Shown here: positions 1 through 8,626 of the stretch, piece after piece | How positions within the stretch are numbered: the first letter of the stretch is position 1 | Layout of the letters: each line of letters opens with the position of its first letter | NCBI RefSeq assembly: GCF_024347535.1 | Contig: NZ_AP025497.1 | Coordinates: 1,054,001 to 1,118,000 of the forward strand | Reading direction: 5' to 3' | Length of the DNA stretch: 64,000 bases | Source: Vibrio kanaloae | Lineage (GTDB): Bacteria; Pseudomonadota; Gammaproteobacteria; Enterobacterales; Vibrionaceae | Notes under the pieces: model-generated | Database searches by the model: none | The model's input: only the letters and a program-made list of their open reading frames with translations | What the model was told of the DNA's origin: nothing | Translations under genes and position numbers: made by a program

Positions 1-1
1 C

Positions 2-610
2 TGTGAAACGCATGTTATTTGGTTTCGAAAAGACTGGATAGAACAATTAATAGCCTGCTGTCGGGAGCTAGAACCGCTGCGTACACTGCTGGAAGATTCA
101 AAGAAAGGGCTACAGTTTTCGCCCGCTACCGCAGAAAAAGCAACAGAACTGTTGAATAAGGTGATGGTTCAGTCGCCACATCAACAACTTCTTACATTAT
201 TCGCTCTGTTTTCGTTATTACTTGATGATCAGGAGGTAGTTCAATTGATCAACCCTATGTTCAATTCTGGTGACGAAGATGAGGTCAGCGATAAGCTGGA
301 TAAGATTGAAGCTTTCTTGGTGAATAACTTTATTCGCGATATCTCGGTTAACGACTTAGCCAGTCACCTGTACATTAGTGAGAGTAGTGTTAGGCGGCTA
401 TTTCAAAAGCATTACAACGAGAGTTTTAGTCAACGGCTAAAGAAAATTAGGCTCAATGTGGCATGTGATTTATTGATTAACACCTCATTACCAGTGAGTT
501 TGGTTTTGGAGAAAGTAGGGTATGACAATCAAGCCAATTTCAATCGTCAGTTTAAATCGTATAAGCAGGTGACACCGACTCAATATCGAACAGCAATGAA
601 ACGTCATTGA
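2..610 (+). CDS. AraC-family transcriptional regulator, 5' end outside window
   Basis: The frame is open from the first bases of the window, so this is the C-terminal 202 residues of a longer protein. The last ~100 residues form an AraC/XylS-type double helix-turn-helix: the first HTH is around ISVNDLASHLYISESSVRR, followed by LFQKHYNESF, and the second HTH ends in the typical GYDNQANFNRQFKSYKQVTP stretch before the stop. The visible upstream part (a Cys-Cys pair, then a helical stretch) would be the end of the sensory/dimerisation domain, whose ligand cannot be told. An internal TTG at 152 is not a likely start because the frame continues upstream. The family is certain from the HTH; the regulon is unknown. 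Confidence 0.9.
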   Translation, partial: CETHVIWFRKDWIEQLIACCRELEPLRTLLEDSKKGLQFSPATAEKATELLNKVMVQSPHQQLLTLFALFSLLLDDQEVVQLINPMFNSGDEDEVSDKLDKIEAFLVNNFIRDISVNDLASHLYISESSVRRLFQKHYNESFSQRLKKIRLNVACDLLINTSLPVSLVLEKVGYDNQANFNRQFKSYKQVTPTQYRTAMKRH

Positions 611-675
611 TTCATTCGCAGACTAAACGATTCACATAAGATTCTGAATAAATTACAGTTAAGTGAACTATAAAA

Positions 676-759
676 ATGGATTTAACGTATTACCAAGGAT
701 GTAAGTTTATGTTTTCACGAGACTTACTCGCATTACTAATAAAAACCAGCCGAGGTTAG
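676..759 (+). CDS. Possible 27-residue leader ORF before blc
   Basis: A short frame starts at ATG 676, with a second in-frame ATG at 709 that has an AAGGA-type ribosome site just before it. It ends with TAG one base before the blc start codon. The close abutment could allow translational coupling. Nothing in its sequence is recognisable, and frames this short arise by chance, so this is only a candidate. Confidence 0.2.
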   Translation: MDLTYYQGCKFMFSRDLLALLIKTSRG

Positions 760-760
760 G

Positions 761-1285
761 ATGAAAAAAGTATTATTGCTGCTTAGCGTGATCTTATTGG
801 GTGGTTGTGTGGGCATGCCCGAAACGGTAAAGCCTGTTCAACAGTTTGAGTTGGACCGATACCTAGGGAAATGGTACGAAGTGGCTCGTTTGGATCACTC
901 GTTTGAGCGTGGCTTAGACAACATCAGTGTCGAATACAGCCTACGTGATGATGGTGGCGTGAAGGTAATTAACCGCGGCTATTCAGATGAAGATGGCGAG
1001 TGGAACGAGGCGGAAGGCAAAGCGTATTTTGTCGAGGGCAGCGATCAGGGTTATCTGAAGGTGTCGTTCTTCGGACCATTTTACGGCGCTTATGTGGTGT
1101 TTGAATTGGACCAAGAGAATTACCAATACGCGTTTGTTTCAGGACCAAATACCGATTACTTGTGGCTGCTTTCTAGAACCCCAGAAGTCTCGTCTGAGGT
1201 CATGGAGAGGTTCAAAGCGATGTCTAAAGAGCGTGGCTTTAACACTGACAAGCTGATTTTCGTGGAGCATAACAAGAGCCAGTAG
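761..1285 (+). CDS. blc: Outer-membrane lipocalin Blc
   Basis: This 174-residue lipoprotein has a signal peptide ending in a lipobox (LLGGC, Cys16). A lipocalin barrel follows, with the family's first conserved block GKWYEVARLDHSFERGL and the NISVEYSL strand, and the later TDYLWLLSRTPEVS block. Blc proteins bind fatty acids or lysophospholipids at the outer membrane and are often stress-induced. Length matches E. coli Blc (177 residues). The ribosome site GAGGTTAGG sits just before the ATG. It lies between an AraC regulator gene and the cyo operon, with no obvious functional link to either. Confidence 0.9.
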   Translation: MKKVLLLLSVILLGGCVGMPETVKPVQQFELDRYLGKWYEVARLDHSFERGLDNISVEYSLRDDGGVKVINRGYSDEDGEWNEAEGKAYFVEGSDQGYLKVSFFGPFYGAYVVFELDQENYQYAFVSGPNTDYLWLLSRTPEVSSEVMERFKAMSKERGFNTDKLIFVEHNKSQ

Positions 1286-1661
1286 ATACGCCCATATATG
1301 ATTGAGCAACGGCACCGATTATTACTTCGCATTTTGTCTCGGTTATTGTGTTGTTTCTCTGTCAAACTCTTCTCTATCCCGCCATTTTGTGTTGCTTTCA
1401 CGTTTACAGCAACATTGGCTTTCCACAATTTTGTATTACTGAATATTCTAATATCTAACTGATGAATAGGTAGGGTGAATAAACAGCTCTGTTTATGAAT
1501 ACCTTGTAAATGGTATGTGATTTCAGAAATGTGATCTTAGTCATGTTTTAACTGATTCGCACTTTCTAATATGCCTCGATCTTACCTTGTGCTTTGGTGG
1601 GAGCTACTTGTTCATACATCTCTCTTTAAGCCCTTACCAGCATTGGCCTAATTCATGTAGC

Positions 1662-1689
1662 ACGCAATTGCCGCGCGTCAAAATTGCGT
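1662..1689. repeat. Perfect inverted repeat upstream of cyo operon
   Basis: ACGCAATT and AATTGCGT are exact reverse complements separated by 12 bases, giving arm centres 20 bases apart. This is the geometry expected of an operator for a dimeric regulator. No U-tract follows, so it is not a terminator. The binding protein is unknown. Confidence 0.5.
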
Positions 1690-1781
1690 TCTCTTTCTTA
1701 TATTCTGCCGTCATTAATGAAAGGTTAGTTTCCAAGTTTGTTTGGTGAGCTTTCCATTTCAACTCTTCATAATGCGTCAAA

Positions 1782-1810
1782 TGTAACAATACATTTCAAA
1801 GTGTAACAAT
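1782..1810. promoter_or_regulatory. Tandem TGTAACAAT repeats, possible response-regulator site
   Basis: Two exact copies of TGTAACAAT are spaced by 20 bases, about two helical turns, on the same face of the DNA. On the other strand each reads ATTGTTACA, loosely like the GTTA half-sites of ArcA. E. coli cyo is ArcA-repressed, so ArcA is a candidate, but the 20-base period does not match the usual 11-base ArcA spacing. Confidence 0.35.
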
Positions 1811-2028
1811 TAAGTCATGTTTTTTGTGTGGTTTTAACCGTGCGGCAATGTTTCGGCTGCGCAGCACCGTCGTTTTAATTTGGCAGTTTAACTATTCAAA
1901 AACACGGCTAATTCAGTTCCGTATTTGAGATGCGTCGTTTCACATGCTCAACACATAAATATTCTAATGACCATGACAACCAGTACTCGGGCGTTCGTTC
2001 TGAGGCTGGATAACCATCGAGAAAGTTA

Positions 2029-2925
2029 ATGGAAGCTTCAAGATATAAACGCATTTTATCGAGAGCAAATCTGTCGAGGATTGGTTTGGTGGGAACCGTC
2101 CTGATGCTCGAAGGATGTAACTCCGCATTGCTCGACCCAAAAGGTAGCGTTGGCGTTCAGGAAAAGGAGCTGATTATTACGGCTCTGTTGCTGATGCTGA
2201 TTGTCGTCATCCCCGTAATCCTGATGACCATCTACTTTGCTTATAGATACCGTGAAAGTAACACCACAGAAGAGTATGCACCTGACTGGGCGCACTCAAC
2301 CAAGATTGAAATAGTGGTATGGACGATTCCAATCATCATTATTGCGATTCTGGCCACCATCACTTGGCGAACAACACACGAACTAGAGCCTTCCAAGCCT
2401 CTGGAGAGTGACGTTAAGCCTATGGTGATCGAAGTGGTCTCTCTGGACTGGAAATGGCTGTTCATCTATCCGGAGCAAAACATTGCGACGGTTAACTATG
2501 TTGCGTTCCCGAAAGATGTACCGGTGACGTTTAAGCTAACTTCAGACAACATCATGAACGCGTTCTTTATCCCGCGTCTTGGTTCGCAGATCTACGCGAT
2601 GCCGGGAATGGTGACCAAGCTGAATTTGATCGCGAACCACGAAGGTGACTTTAAAGGTTTTGCATCGAACTACAGTGGCAAAGGGTTCTCACAGATGAAA
2701 TTCACTGCATCAGCCATGCCTGATCAAGTGGCGTTTCTAAACTGGGTGGAAAAAGTGAAAGCAAGCCCAGACCGTATTGAAGATTGGGAGCAATTCCGTT
2801 CATTGGCTGCGCCAAGTGTCGCTGAACCTGTGACGCTGTTTTCTAGTATCCCACCATTTTTATTCACTGATGTCGTGACCCAGCACCCTGGTTCAATGAA
2901 CTGTTTGCCGGAAACCCAAGGATAA
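2029..2925 (+). CDS. cyoA: Cytochrome bo3 ubiquinol oxidase subunit II
   Basis: Subunit II of the haem-copper quinol oxidase, an inner-membrane lipoprotein. The N-terminus has a lipobox (LEGC, Cys30), then two membrane helices at about residues 47-71 and 94-113. A periplasmic cupredoxin fold follows, with the quinol-oxidase signature [16 protein letters not shown]. The Cys and His ligands of a CuA centre are absent, as in E. coli CyoA, so this is a quinol oxidase subunit and not a cytochrome c oxidase subunit. It is first in cyoABCDE, five bases before cyoB. The product is 298 residues, slightly shorter than E. coli CyoA (315). Confidence 0.96.
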   Translation: MEASRYKRILSRANLSRIGLVGTVLMLEGCNSALLDPKGSVGVQEKELIITALLLMLIVVIPVILMTIYFAYRYRESNTTEEYAPDWAHSTKIEIVVWTIPIIIIAILATITWRTTHELEPSKPLESDVKPMVIEVVSLDWKWLFIYPEQNIATVNYVAFPKDVPVTFKLTSDNIMNAFFIPRLGSQIYAMPGMVTKLNLIANHEGDFKGFASNYSGKGFSQMKFTASAMPDQVAFLNWVEKVKASPDRIEDWEQFRSLAAPSVAEPVTLFSSIPPFLFTDVVTQHPGSMNCLPETQG

Positions 2926-2930
2926 TCGTC

Positions 2931-5006
2931 ATGTTTGGAAGATTAACTCTAGACTCAATTCCCTACCACGAACCCATTATTTTGTTCACGTTAACCATGA
3001 TCGCTTTAGTAGGTGGTTTAGTGGTGTATGCGGTAACAAAAGCCGGTAAGTGGCAATACCTTTGGAATGAATGGTTTACTTCTGTAGACCACAAAAAATT
3101 GGGCTTCATGTACATTGCGGTCGCGATGGTGATGCTAGTTCGTGGCTTTGCCGATGCGGTCATGATGCGTAGTCAGCAATTGCTATCCGCAGCGGGTGAG
3201 ACAGGCTATTTACCGCCACATCACTATGACCAGATCTTCACGGCACACGGCGTGATTATGATTTTCTTCGTCGCGATGCCTTTGGTTATCGGCCTGATGA
3301 ACATCATTGTGCCGCTGCAAATTGGTGCTCGTGATGTTGCATTCCCTTACCTCAATAACCTGAGCTTCTGGCTGTTTGTGGTGGGTATCATCCTAACTAA
3401 CATGTCACTGGGCTTGGGTGAATTTGGCCGTACGGGGTGGTTGGCATATCCGCCGTTGTCTGGCATTGAGGCAAGTCCGGGAGTCGGGGTCGATTATTGG
3501 ATATGGGCGCTGCAAATATCCGGTGTCGGTACCACACTGACAGGCGTGAATTTCTTTGCGACTATTTTGCGCATGCGTACTCCGTCTATGCCAATGATGA
3601 AGATGCCTGTATTCACGTGGGCATCTCTGTGTGCCAACATCCTTATCATCATCTCTTTCCCAATCCTAACGGTCACCATCGCGTTACTGACGTTGGATAG
3701 ATACATCGGCACGCACTTCTTCACGAATGACCTTGGTGGCAACGTGATGATGTATGTGAACTTGATTTGGGCATGGGGACACCCTGAGGTGTACATCCTA
3801 ATCTTGCCTATCTTTGGTGTGTTCTCTGAAGTGACTGCAACCTTCTCTCGCAAAAAATTGTTTGGTTATACCTCACTGGTATGGGCAACGGTGGCTATCA
3901 CTATTTTAGCGTTTGTGGTTTGGCTGCATCACTTCTTCACCATGGGTTCTGGCGCCAATGTGAATGCCTTCTTCGGCATCGCGACCATGATTATCTCTAT
4001 CCCAACCGGGGTTAAGATCTTCAACTGGCTATTCACCATGTACAAAGGTCGTATCCGCTTCACCACGCCAATGATGTGGACAGTGGGCTTCCTAATCACC
4101 TTTACCGTTGGTGGTATGACGGGCGTATTGATGGCGGTACCGGGTGCGGATTTTATTCTGCATAACTCGGTATTTCTGATTGCGCACTTCCACAACGTAA
4201 TCATCGGTGGCGTAGTATTCGGTTGCTTTGCGGCTATTGGCTACTGGTTCCCGAAAGCGACTGGTTTCACTCTGAACGAGCTTTGGGGTAAACGTGCATT
4301 CTACTGCTGGATCATCGGTTTCTTGATGGCGTTCTTGCCGCTTTACGCACTCGGCTTTATGGGCATGACGCGTCGTTTGAGCCAAGACATTAACTCTGAG
4401 TTCTTCCCACTATTGGCGGTTGCGGCCGCAGGTACGGGCGTGATTGCGATGGGCGTGGTGTGTCAGTTCGTTCAGATTTACGTGAGTGTTCGTGACCGCG
4501 ACCAAAACCGAGATCTAACCGGTGACCCGTGGGGCGGACGTACCTTTGAATGGGCAACGTCTTCACCACCGCCGTTCTATAACTTTGCAAAACTGCCTAA
4601 GGGCGATGAGATCGATTCGTTCTGGTATCAAAAGCAAAGTGGCGAGTTTGACCCAACTCAGGAAGAAGAATACGAACGTCTTCACATGCCGAAGAACACA
4701 CCGACAGGCATTTATGTGTCTGCATGGGCGTTGGCATTTGGCTTCGCAATGATTTGGTACATCTGGTGGCTAGCGGCTGCAAGCTTAGTGGGCATCGTGG
4801 TGACGTGTATTCAACACAGCTACAACGACGATGTGGACTACTACGTGGAAGTTGAAGAGATCAAAGCGATTGAAGCGGCTCGACGTGCACAGCTTGAAGA
4901 AGCAAAGAAACAGTCAGTGAAAGGCGACCATTCTGGTCGTGGTAACAGCGCTGATAGTGGTAATAACGACAATAAAGATGATTTGGAGACGACGTATGCA
5001 AGCTAA
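2931..5006 (+). CDS. cyoB: Cytochrome bo3 ubiquinol oxidase subunit I
   Basis: Catalytic subunit that reduces oxygen and pumps protons. Residue numbers coincide with those of E. coli CyoB: haem ligands His106, His419 and His421; CuB ligands His284, His333 and His334; Tyr288 of the cross-linked pair; Asp135 and Glu286 of the D channel; Lys362 of the K channel; and Arg71, Asp75, His98 and Gln101 of the high-affinity quinone site. It is therefore predicted fully functional. The 691 residues exceed E. coli CyoB (663), and the excess is a charged, Asn/Asp/Gly-rich C-terminal tail that runs over the start of cyoC (11-base overlap). Confidence 0.97.
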   Translation: MFGRLTLDSIPYHEPIILFTLTMIALVGGLVVYAVTKAGKWQYLWNEWFTSVDHKKLGFMYIAVAMVMLVRGFADAVMMRSQQLLSAAGETGYLPPHHYDQIFTAHGVIMIFFVAMPLVIGLMNIIVPLQIGARDVAFPYLNNLSFWLFVVGIILTNMSLGLGEFGRTGWLAYPPLSGIEASPGVGVDYWIWALQISGVGTTLTGVNFFATILRMRTPSMPMMKMPVFTWASLCANILIIISFPILTVTIALLTLDRYIGTHFFTNDLGGNVMMYVNLIWAWGHPEVYILILPIFGVFSEVTATFSRKKLFGYTSLVWATVAITILAFVVWLHHFFTMGSGANVNAFFGIATMIISIPTGVKIFNWLFTMYKGRIRFTTPMMWTVGFLITFTVGGMTGVLMAVPGADFILHNSVFLIAHFHNVIIGGVVFGCFAAIGYWFPKATGFTLNELWGKRAFYCWIIGFLMAFLPLYALGFMGMTRRLSQDINSEFFPLLAVAAAGTGVIAMGVVCQFVQIYVSVRDRDQNRDLTGDPWGGRTFEWATSSPPPFYNFAKLPKGDEIDSFWYQKQSGEFDPTQEEEYERLHMPKNTPTGIYVSAWALAFGFAMIWYIWWLAAASLVGIVVTCIQHSYNDDVDYYVEVEEIKAIEAARRAQLEEAKKQSVKGDHSGRGNSADSGNNDNKDDLETTYAS

Positions 5007-5613
5007 TACTCCGTCACACACTTATGATCTTGCACACTCGCATGATCATCACCACGAAGCTGCGGGCAATAAGTTGTTTGGCTTCTGGGTTTACTTGATG
5101 AGTGACTGTGTCCTGTTTGCCACGCTTTTCGCGACTTATGCCGTGCTTGAGAGTGGATCTATCGCAGGTCCGACAGGCAAAGACATCTTTGAACTGCCGT
5201 TCGTGTTTGTCGAAACCATGATGCTGCTGTTCAGTAGTATCACCTTCGGTTTTGGCATGATTGCGATGAAGCGCAAAGATGTGGCCGGACTGAAGCGTTG
5301 GATCAAAGTGACTTTCGTATTGGGCTTAGCCTTCATCTGTATGGAAGTGTATGAGTTCCATCACTTGATTGCAGAAGGGTATGGCCCTCAAGAGAGTGCG
5401 TTCCTTTCAGCATTCTTTACCTTGGTAGGCACACACGGTTTGCATGTAACGTTTGGTCTGATTTGGATGGCAGTGGCGTATCACCAACTTTCAACCAAAG
5501 GCTTGAACGACAACATGTCGATGCGTTTCCAGTGCTTAAGCTTGTTTTGGCACTTCCTTGATATCGTTTGGATTTGTGTATTTACCATCGTGTACTTAAT
5601 GGGGGTGATGTAA
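4996..5613 (+). CDS. cyoC: Cytochrome bo3 ubiquinol oxidase subunit III
   Basis: Five-helix subunit III of the bo3 oxidase, 205 residues. I chose ATG 4996, which has GGAG upstream and gives [16 protein letters not shown]; a longer in-frame start at 4939 would lie deep inside cyoB and adds no family sequence. The His-rich N-terminal stretch ([12 protein letters not shown]) is followed by [21 protein letters not shown], typical of CyoC, and conserved HGLHVTFGL near the C-terminus. It overlaps cyoB by 11 bases and cyoD by one base (TAATG), so the subunits are translationally coupled. Confidence 0.95.
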   Translation: MQANTPSHTYDLAHSHDHHHEAAGNKLFGFWVYLMSDCVLFATLFATYAVLESGSIAGPTGKDIFELPFVFVETMMLLFSSITFGFGMIAMKRKDVAGLKRWIKVTFVLGLAFICMEVYEFHHLIAEGYGPQESAFLSAFFTLVGTHGLHVTFGLIWMAVAYHQLSTKGLNDNMSMRFQCLSLFWHFLDIVWICVFTIVYLMGVM

Positions 5614-5924
5614 TGGAACTGCATCTAGACAGCGGTGCAACGGATTACGTGAAAGGCTTTATTGCGTCACTAATTCTGACCATTATTCCGTTCTACATTG
5701 TGTGGTCACATGCGCTACCAAGCACGGAAACTTACGTGATCTTGTTCGGTTGTGCGCTGGTACAAATCTTTGTGCACTTTAAGTACTTCTTGCACATGGA
5801 AGCGAAATCTTCTGATGGACGTTGGAACTTGGTGTCACTGATGTTTACCGCCATTGTTGTATTGATTCTTATCGCTGGCTCGGTATGGATCATCTACAAC
5901 ATGAACGTCAACATGAAGTTGTAG
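5613..5924 (+). CDS. cyoD: Cytochrome bo3 ubiquinol oxidase subunit IV
   Basis: Small three-helix subunit IV of 103 residues that helps assemble CuB in the oxidase. The start ATG 5613 overlaps the cyoC stop (TAATG). It is preferred to the in-frame 5568 because it yields the usual family N-terminus (a short polar head, then DYVKGFIASLILTIIPFYIV). The central LVQIFVHFKYFLHME block is characteristic of CyoD. It ends eight bases before cyoE. Confidence 0.94.
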   Translation: MELHLDSGATDYVKGFIASLILTIIPFYIVWSHALPSTETYVILFGCALVQIFVHFKYFLHMEAKSSDGRWNLVSLMFTAIVVLILIAGSVWIIYNMNVNMKL

Positions 5925-5932
5925 GCCAAGGT

Positions 5933-6802
5933 ATGCTGAAAAAATATTTGTCTATTACCAAACCGGGCATCATTTTCGGCAACCTGATTTCTGTTGCGGC
6001 GGGTTTCTTCCTCGCCGCAAAAACAGAACCCGCCAGTGCGATGTTGTTACTAACAACATTAGCGGGCGTGGGGCTGGTGATTGCATCAGGTTGTGTTGTG
6101 AACAACATCTTTGACCGAGATATCGACCAGAAGATGAAGCGCACACAAAATCGAGAATTGGTTCAGGGCAACATCAATACAGACGTAGCGTTCGTCTATG
6201 CCTTGGTTTTATTGCTAGCCGGCACAGCGCTGCTGTTTCAGTTCGCTAACCCGATCTCTGCGGTCATGGTGTTGCTTGGCTATGTGTTTTACGTCTTTTT
6301 CTACACCATGTGGTACAAGCGTACATCGGTTTACGGCACTTTAGTGGGTAGTATTTCGGGAGCAGTGCCGCCATTGGTGGGCTATTTGGCGGTGACTAAT
6401 TACATCAGCCTTGAAGCGGTGTTGTTGTTCGTGATGTTCTGCTTATGGCAAATGCCACACTCGTATGCGATTGCAATGTTCCGCCTTCAAGATTACCGAG
6501 ATGCAGGTATTCCTGTGTTACCGGTGAAAGAGGGCGTCGACAAAGCACATCAGCACATGAAAGCGTATGTGGTTGCTTTTGGTGCGGTTGCACTGGCGTT
6601 GTTCTTACTCGGAGAAGCGGGTTACGAATACCTAGCGGTGTCGGCAGCGGTTTGCTTTATGTGGACTAAAGTGACATTCCGAAAAGTCGATTGCCTAAAC
6701 TACATTCAGTGGTCAAAGACTGTTTTCAAGGTCTCTCTGCTGGTTGTGATGAGCATCAGTGGCGTACTCGGGATAGAACTGATTCCGTTGCCTTTTTTGT
6801 AA
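5933..6802 (+). CDS. cyoE: Protohaem IX farnesyltransferase (haem O synthase)
   Basis: Polytopic UbiA-family prenyltransferase that converts haem B to haem O for the bo3 oxidase. I start at ATG 5933 (MLKKYLSITKPGIIFGN), 289 residues, close to E. coli CyoE (296); the longer frame from 5822 is inside cyoD. The prenyl-diphosphate binding motif NNIFDRDIDQKMKRTQNR, equivalent to NDxxDxxxD, is present near residue 62, and a second polar block MFRLQDYRDAGIPVLPV follows. It is last in the cyo operon, with a terminator at 6883. Confidence 0.96.
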   Translation: MLKKYLSITKPGIIFGNLISVAAGFFLAAKTEPASAMLLLTTLAGVGLVIASGCVVNNIFDRDIDQKMKRTQNRELVQGNINTDVAFVYALVLLLAGTALLFQFANPISAVMVLLGYVFYVFFYTMWYKRTSVYGTLVGSISGAVPPLVGYLAVTNYISLEAVLLFVMFCLWQMPHSYAIAMFRLQDYRDAGIPVLPVKEGVDKAHQHMKAYVVAFGAVALALFLLGEAGYEYLAVSAAVCFMWTKVTFRKVDCLNYIQWSKTVFKVSLLVVMSISGVLGIELIPLPFL

Positions 6803-6882
6803 CTTCAATAGAGATATAGCCCAAAGGACTTGGTATATTGAGTAATGGATAGTATCTTGATCCTGTTGAATTTTTCTAAAAG

Positions 6883-6910
6883 CAACCTTGCAGAGTAAGG
6901 TTGTTTTTTT
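6883..6910 (+). terminator. Rho-independent terminator after cyoE
   Basis: A seven-base stem, CAACCTT (6883-6889) with AAGGTTG (6897-6903), is followed by a run of seven T. It closes the cyo operon just before the exporter gene. Confidence 0.8.
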
Positions 6911-6928
6911 GTTATCGGACGATTGAAA

Positions 6929-7795
6929 ATGATGAACGTGAAATCGATGCGTGGAGAACTTTACCTCCTATTTGCCACCCTGCTAGCTGGGGTAGGGTGG
7001 ATCGCATCTAAGTTGGTGGTATTGGAAATGCCGGGGCCAGTGTTCATCGGTGTGCGATTTTTTGTTGCAAGCCTTATTTTATTGCCATTCTGTATTCATC
7101 ATATTCGCAAGCTCTCGCTTAAGCAGATCTTGTCCCTTTGTGGGGTGGGGTTGTTGCTGTCTGCCTCATTGCAAGTATGGGTATTTGCGGTTTCGGTAAC
7201 CGAAAGCTTGTCTGAAGGGGCCTTTATCATGAGCTTAGCCATGATCATTGCGCCGTTTGTTTCTTGGATTCTGTTTCGAGTTAAGCCTAATCGTGCGTTT
7301 TGGATGTCTTTCCCAATTGCGATCATCGGTATGTTATTACTGACCTTAGGCAATGGCTGGAATGTTGAACAGAGTCAGATCTATTTCTTATTGGCGTCGA
7401 TGCTGCTCTCTGTACATTTCGTAATGAACAAGCGTGTGATTACTAATATCAAACCTATCGCTTCAATATGCGTGCAGCTGTTTGTTGTGGGTGCTAGTGG
7501 CTTGGCATTTTCTGCAATGACGACTCAACCTGATTTTGAAATAACTCGTTCGTTGATCTTCTGGTTTATTGTGTCTGCGGTGGTCGCAACCTCTATTCGC
7601 TATTTGTTGCAAACCGTCGGTCAACACTCCGTGAATATGGAAGTGGCTGCATTGATTATGATTCTAGAGCCTGTATGGACACTATTACTGAGTGTTGGCG
7701 TGCTAGGAGAAAGTGTTGAAACGCAGAAGCTGCTTGGTGGTACGGTGATTATTGCTTCACTGTTTTGTTATATCAAATGGTCGAGACGAAAATAA
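6929..7795 (+). CDS. DMT-superfamily transporter (EamA domains)
   Basis: A hydrophobic protein of about 288 residues with roughly ten membrane helices in two EamA repeats. The first repeat opens with LLFATLLAGVGWIASKLVV and the second with ILEPVWTLLLSVGVLGE, the usual conserved stretch near the end of these permeases. Members export amino acids or other small metabolites, or import them; the substrate cannot be read here. Adjacent ATGs at 6929 and 6932 are both possible starts, and a TTG at 6923 is less likely. It is convergent with the cyclophilin gene. Confidence 0.85.
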   Translation: MMNVKSMRGELYLLFATLLAGVGWIASKLVVLEMPGPVFIGVRFFVASLILLPFCIHHIRKLSLKQILSLCGVGLLLSASLQVWVFAVSVTESLSEGAFIMSLAMIIAPFVSWILFRVKPNRAFWMSFPIAIIGMLLLTLGNGWNVEQSQIYFLLASMLLSVHFVMNKRVITNIKPIASICVQLFVVGASGLAFSAMTTQPDFEITRSLIFWFIVSAVVATSIRYLLQTVGQHSVNMEVAALIMILEPVWTLLLSVGVLGESVETQKLLGGTVIIASLFCYIKWSRRK

Positions 7796-7796
7796 A

Positions 7797-7826
7797 AGCC
7801 TGCGCGAATTAGGGCTGTGACAGGCT
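7797..7826 (-). terminator. Weak terminator for the cyclophilin gene
   Basis: AGCCTG (7797-7802) pairs with CAGGCT (7821-7826). Read on the minus strand, the stem is followed by TTTTATTTT. The 18-base loop makes it a modest candidate. Confidence 0.4.
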
Positions 7827-7876
7827 CAGTTCTATATTAGTGTTGGTCTCGCTTCGTCTTTATGTTTCCTTGACAA

Positions 7877-8371
7877 CTATTCGTTGATGCTGACTTTAGT
7901 GATCACGATATCTTCGCAAGGCACATCTTCATGTCCCCAACGCATGGTCGTTGGGGCGGCAGCGATTTTGCTGACTACATCCATGCCCGCAGATACTTTA
8001 CCAAACACAGCATAGCCCCAGCCTGCATTTGTGGTAGAGGTGTGGTCTAAAAAGTCATTGTTATCAAGGTTGATAAAGAATTGTGCTGTCGCAGAATGTG
8101 GTGCGTCTGTGCGAGCCATCGCCACAGAGCCAATGACATTCTTCAAGCCACGGTTTGCTTCGTTGACGATGGGTGCGCGAGTTGGTTTTTCTGTCATGTC
8201 GATAGTGTGTCCACCTCCTTGAATCATGAAACCTTCAATAACACGGTGAAATGTGGTGCCTTCGTAGAAACCATCTTGGCAGTATTTAAGGAAGTTTTTA
8301 GAGCTGACAGGTGCTTTCTCAAGGTTGAGTTCAATTTCGATATCGCCAAAGTTGGTGCTCATAATGATCAT
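7877..8371 (-). CDS. ppiB: Peptidyl-prolyl cis-trans isomerase, cyclophilin type (PpiB-like)
   Basis: Cytoplasmic cyclophilin that speeds prolyl bond isomerisation. The core motifs [30 protein letters not shown] and [10 protein letters not shown] carry the active-site Arg, Phe, Gln and His positions of E. coli PpiB. No signal peptide is seen. I prefer a start at 8371 ([15 protein letters not shown], 164 residues, with GGGCACC upstream), though 8362 is also possible; the frame extends to 8416 without homologous sequence. It has its own transcription unit, convergent with the EamA permease. It is cyclophilin-type for certain; the exact ppiB orthology is likely. Confidence 0.88.
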   Translation of the reverse strand: MIIMSTNFGDIEIELNLEKAPVSSKNFLKYCQDGFYEGTTFHRVIEGFMIQGGGHTIDMTEKPTRAPIVNEANRGLKNVIGSVAMARTDAPHSATAQFFINLDNNDFLDHTSTTNAGWGYAVFGKVSAGMDVVSKIAAAPTTMRWGHEDVPCEDIVITKVSINE

Positions 8372-8626
8372 AAAGGTGCCCAATATTTGTGTCTTACAGA
8401 GTCGTGAATGTTTCAATAGGGTGCAGTATATGAAAAATCACGGCAGATGCCAGTGGTGGATTCCACGCTAGGTTTATATTTCTTTAGGCCGCTTACTTAT
8501 CGATCATTAATAAACTTACTGCAGTTATTACTATACGCTCGAATCGCTTTGCAATGCGCTATGAGTGACATAGAATCGAAAACGTAGTAAATTTTATTGA
8601 TATCTACGGAAGAGAATTAACAGTCA

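Larger units (their letters stand above)
1286..2028 (+). other. 743-base gene-free region upstream of cyoA
   Basis: I find no convincing gene here. It must carry the cyo promoter. Two structures stand out: a perfect 8-bp inverted repeat (ACGCAATT at 1662-1669, AATTGCGT at 1682-1689) and a direct repeat TGTAACAAT at 1782-1790 and 1802-1810, exactly 20 bases apart. I could not place a convincing -35/-10 pair. No terminator for blc is obvious. Confidence 0.6.

Noticed and set aside
1156..1428. Minus-strand 90-residue frame over the end of blc
   Set aside because: Half overlaps blc; composition is irregular and there is no ribosome site.
4939..4995. Upstream start for cyoC at 4939
   Set aside because: The added residues lie inside cyoB, do not match the CyoC family and lack a ribosome site. 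ATG 4996 has GGAG upstream.
5822..5932. Upstream start for cyoE at 5822
   Set aside because: The extension lies within cyoD and reads as an out-of-frame translation of it; ATG 5933 gives the family N-terminus.
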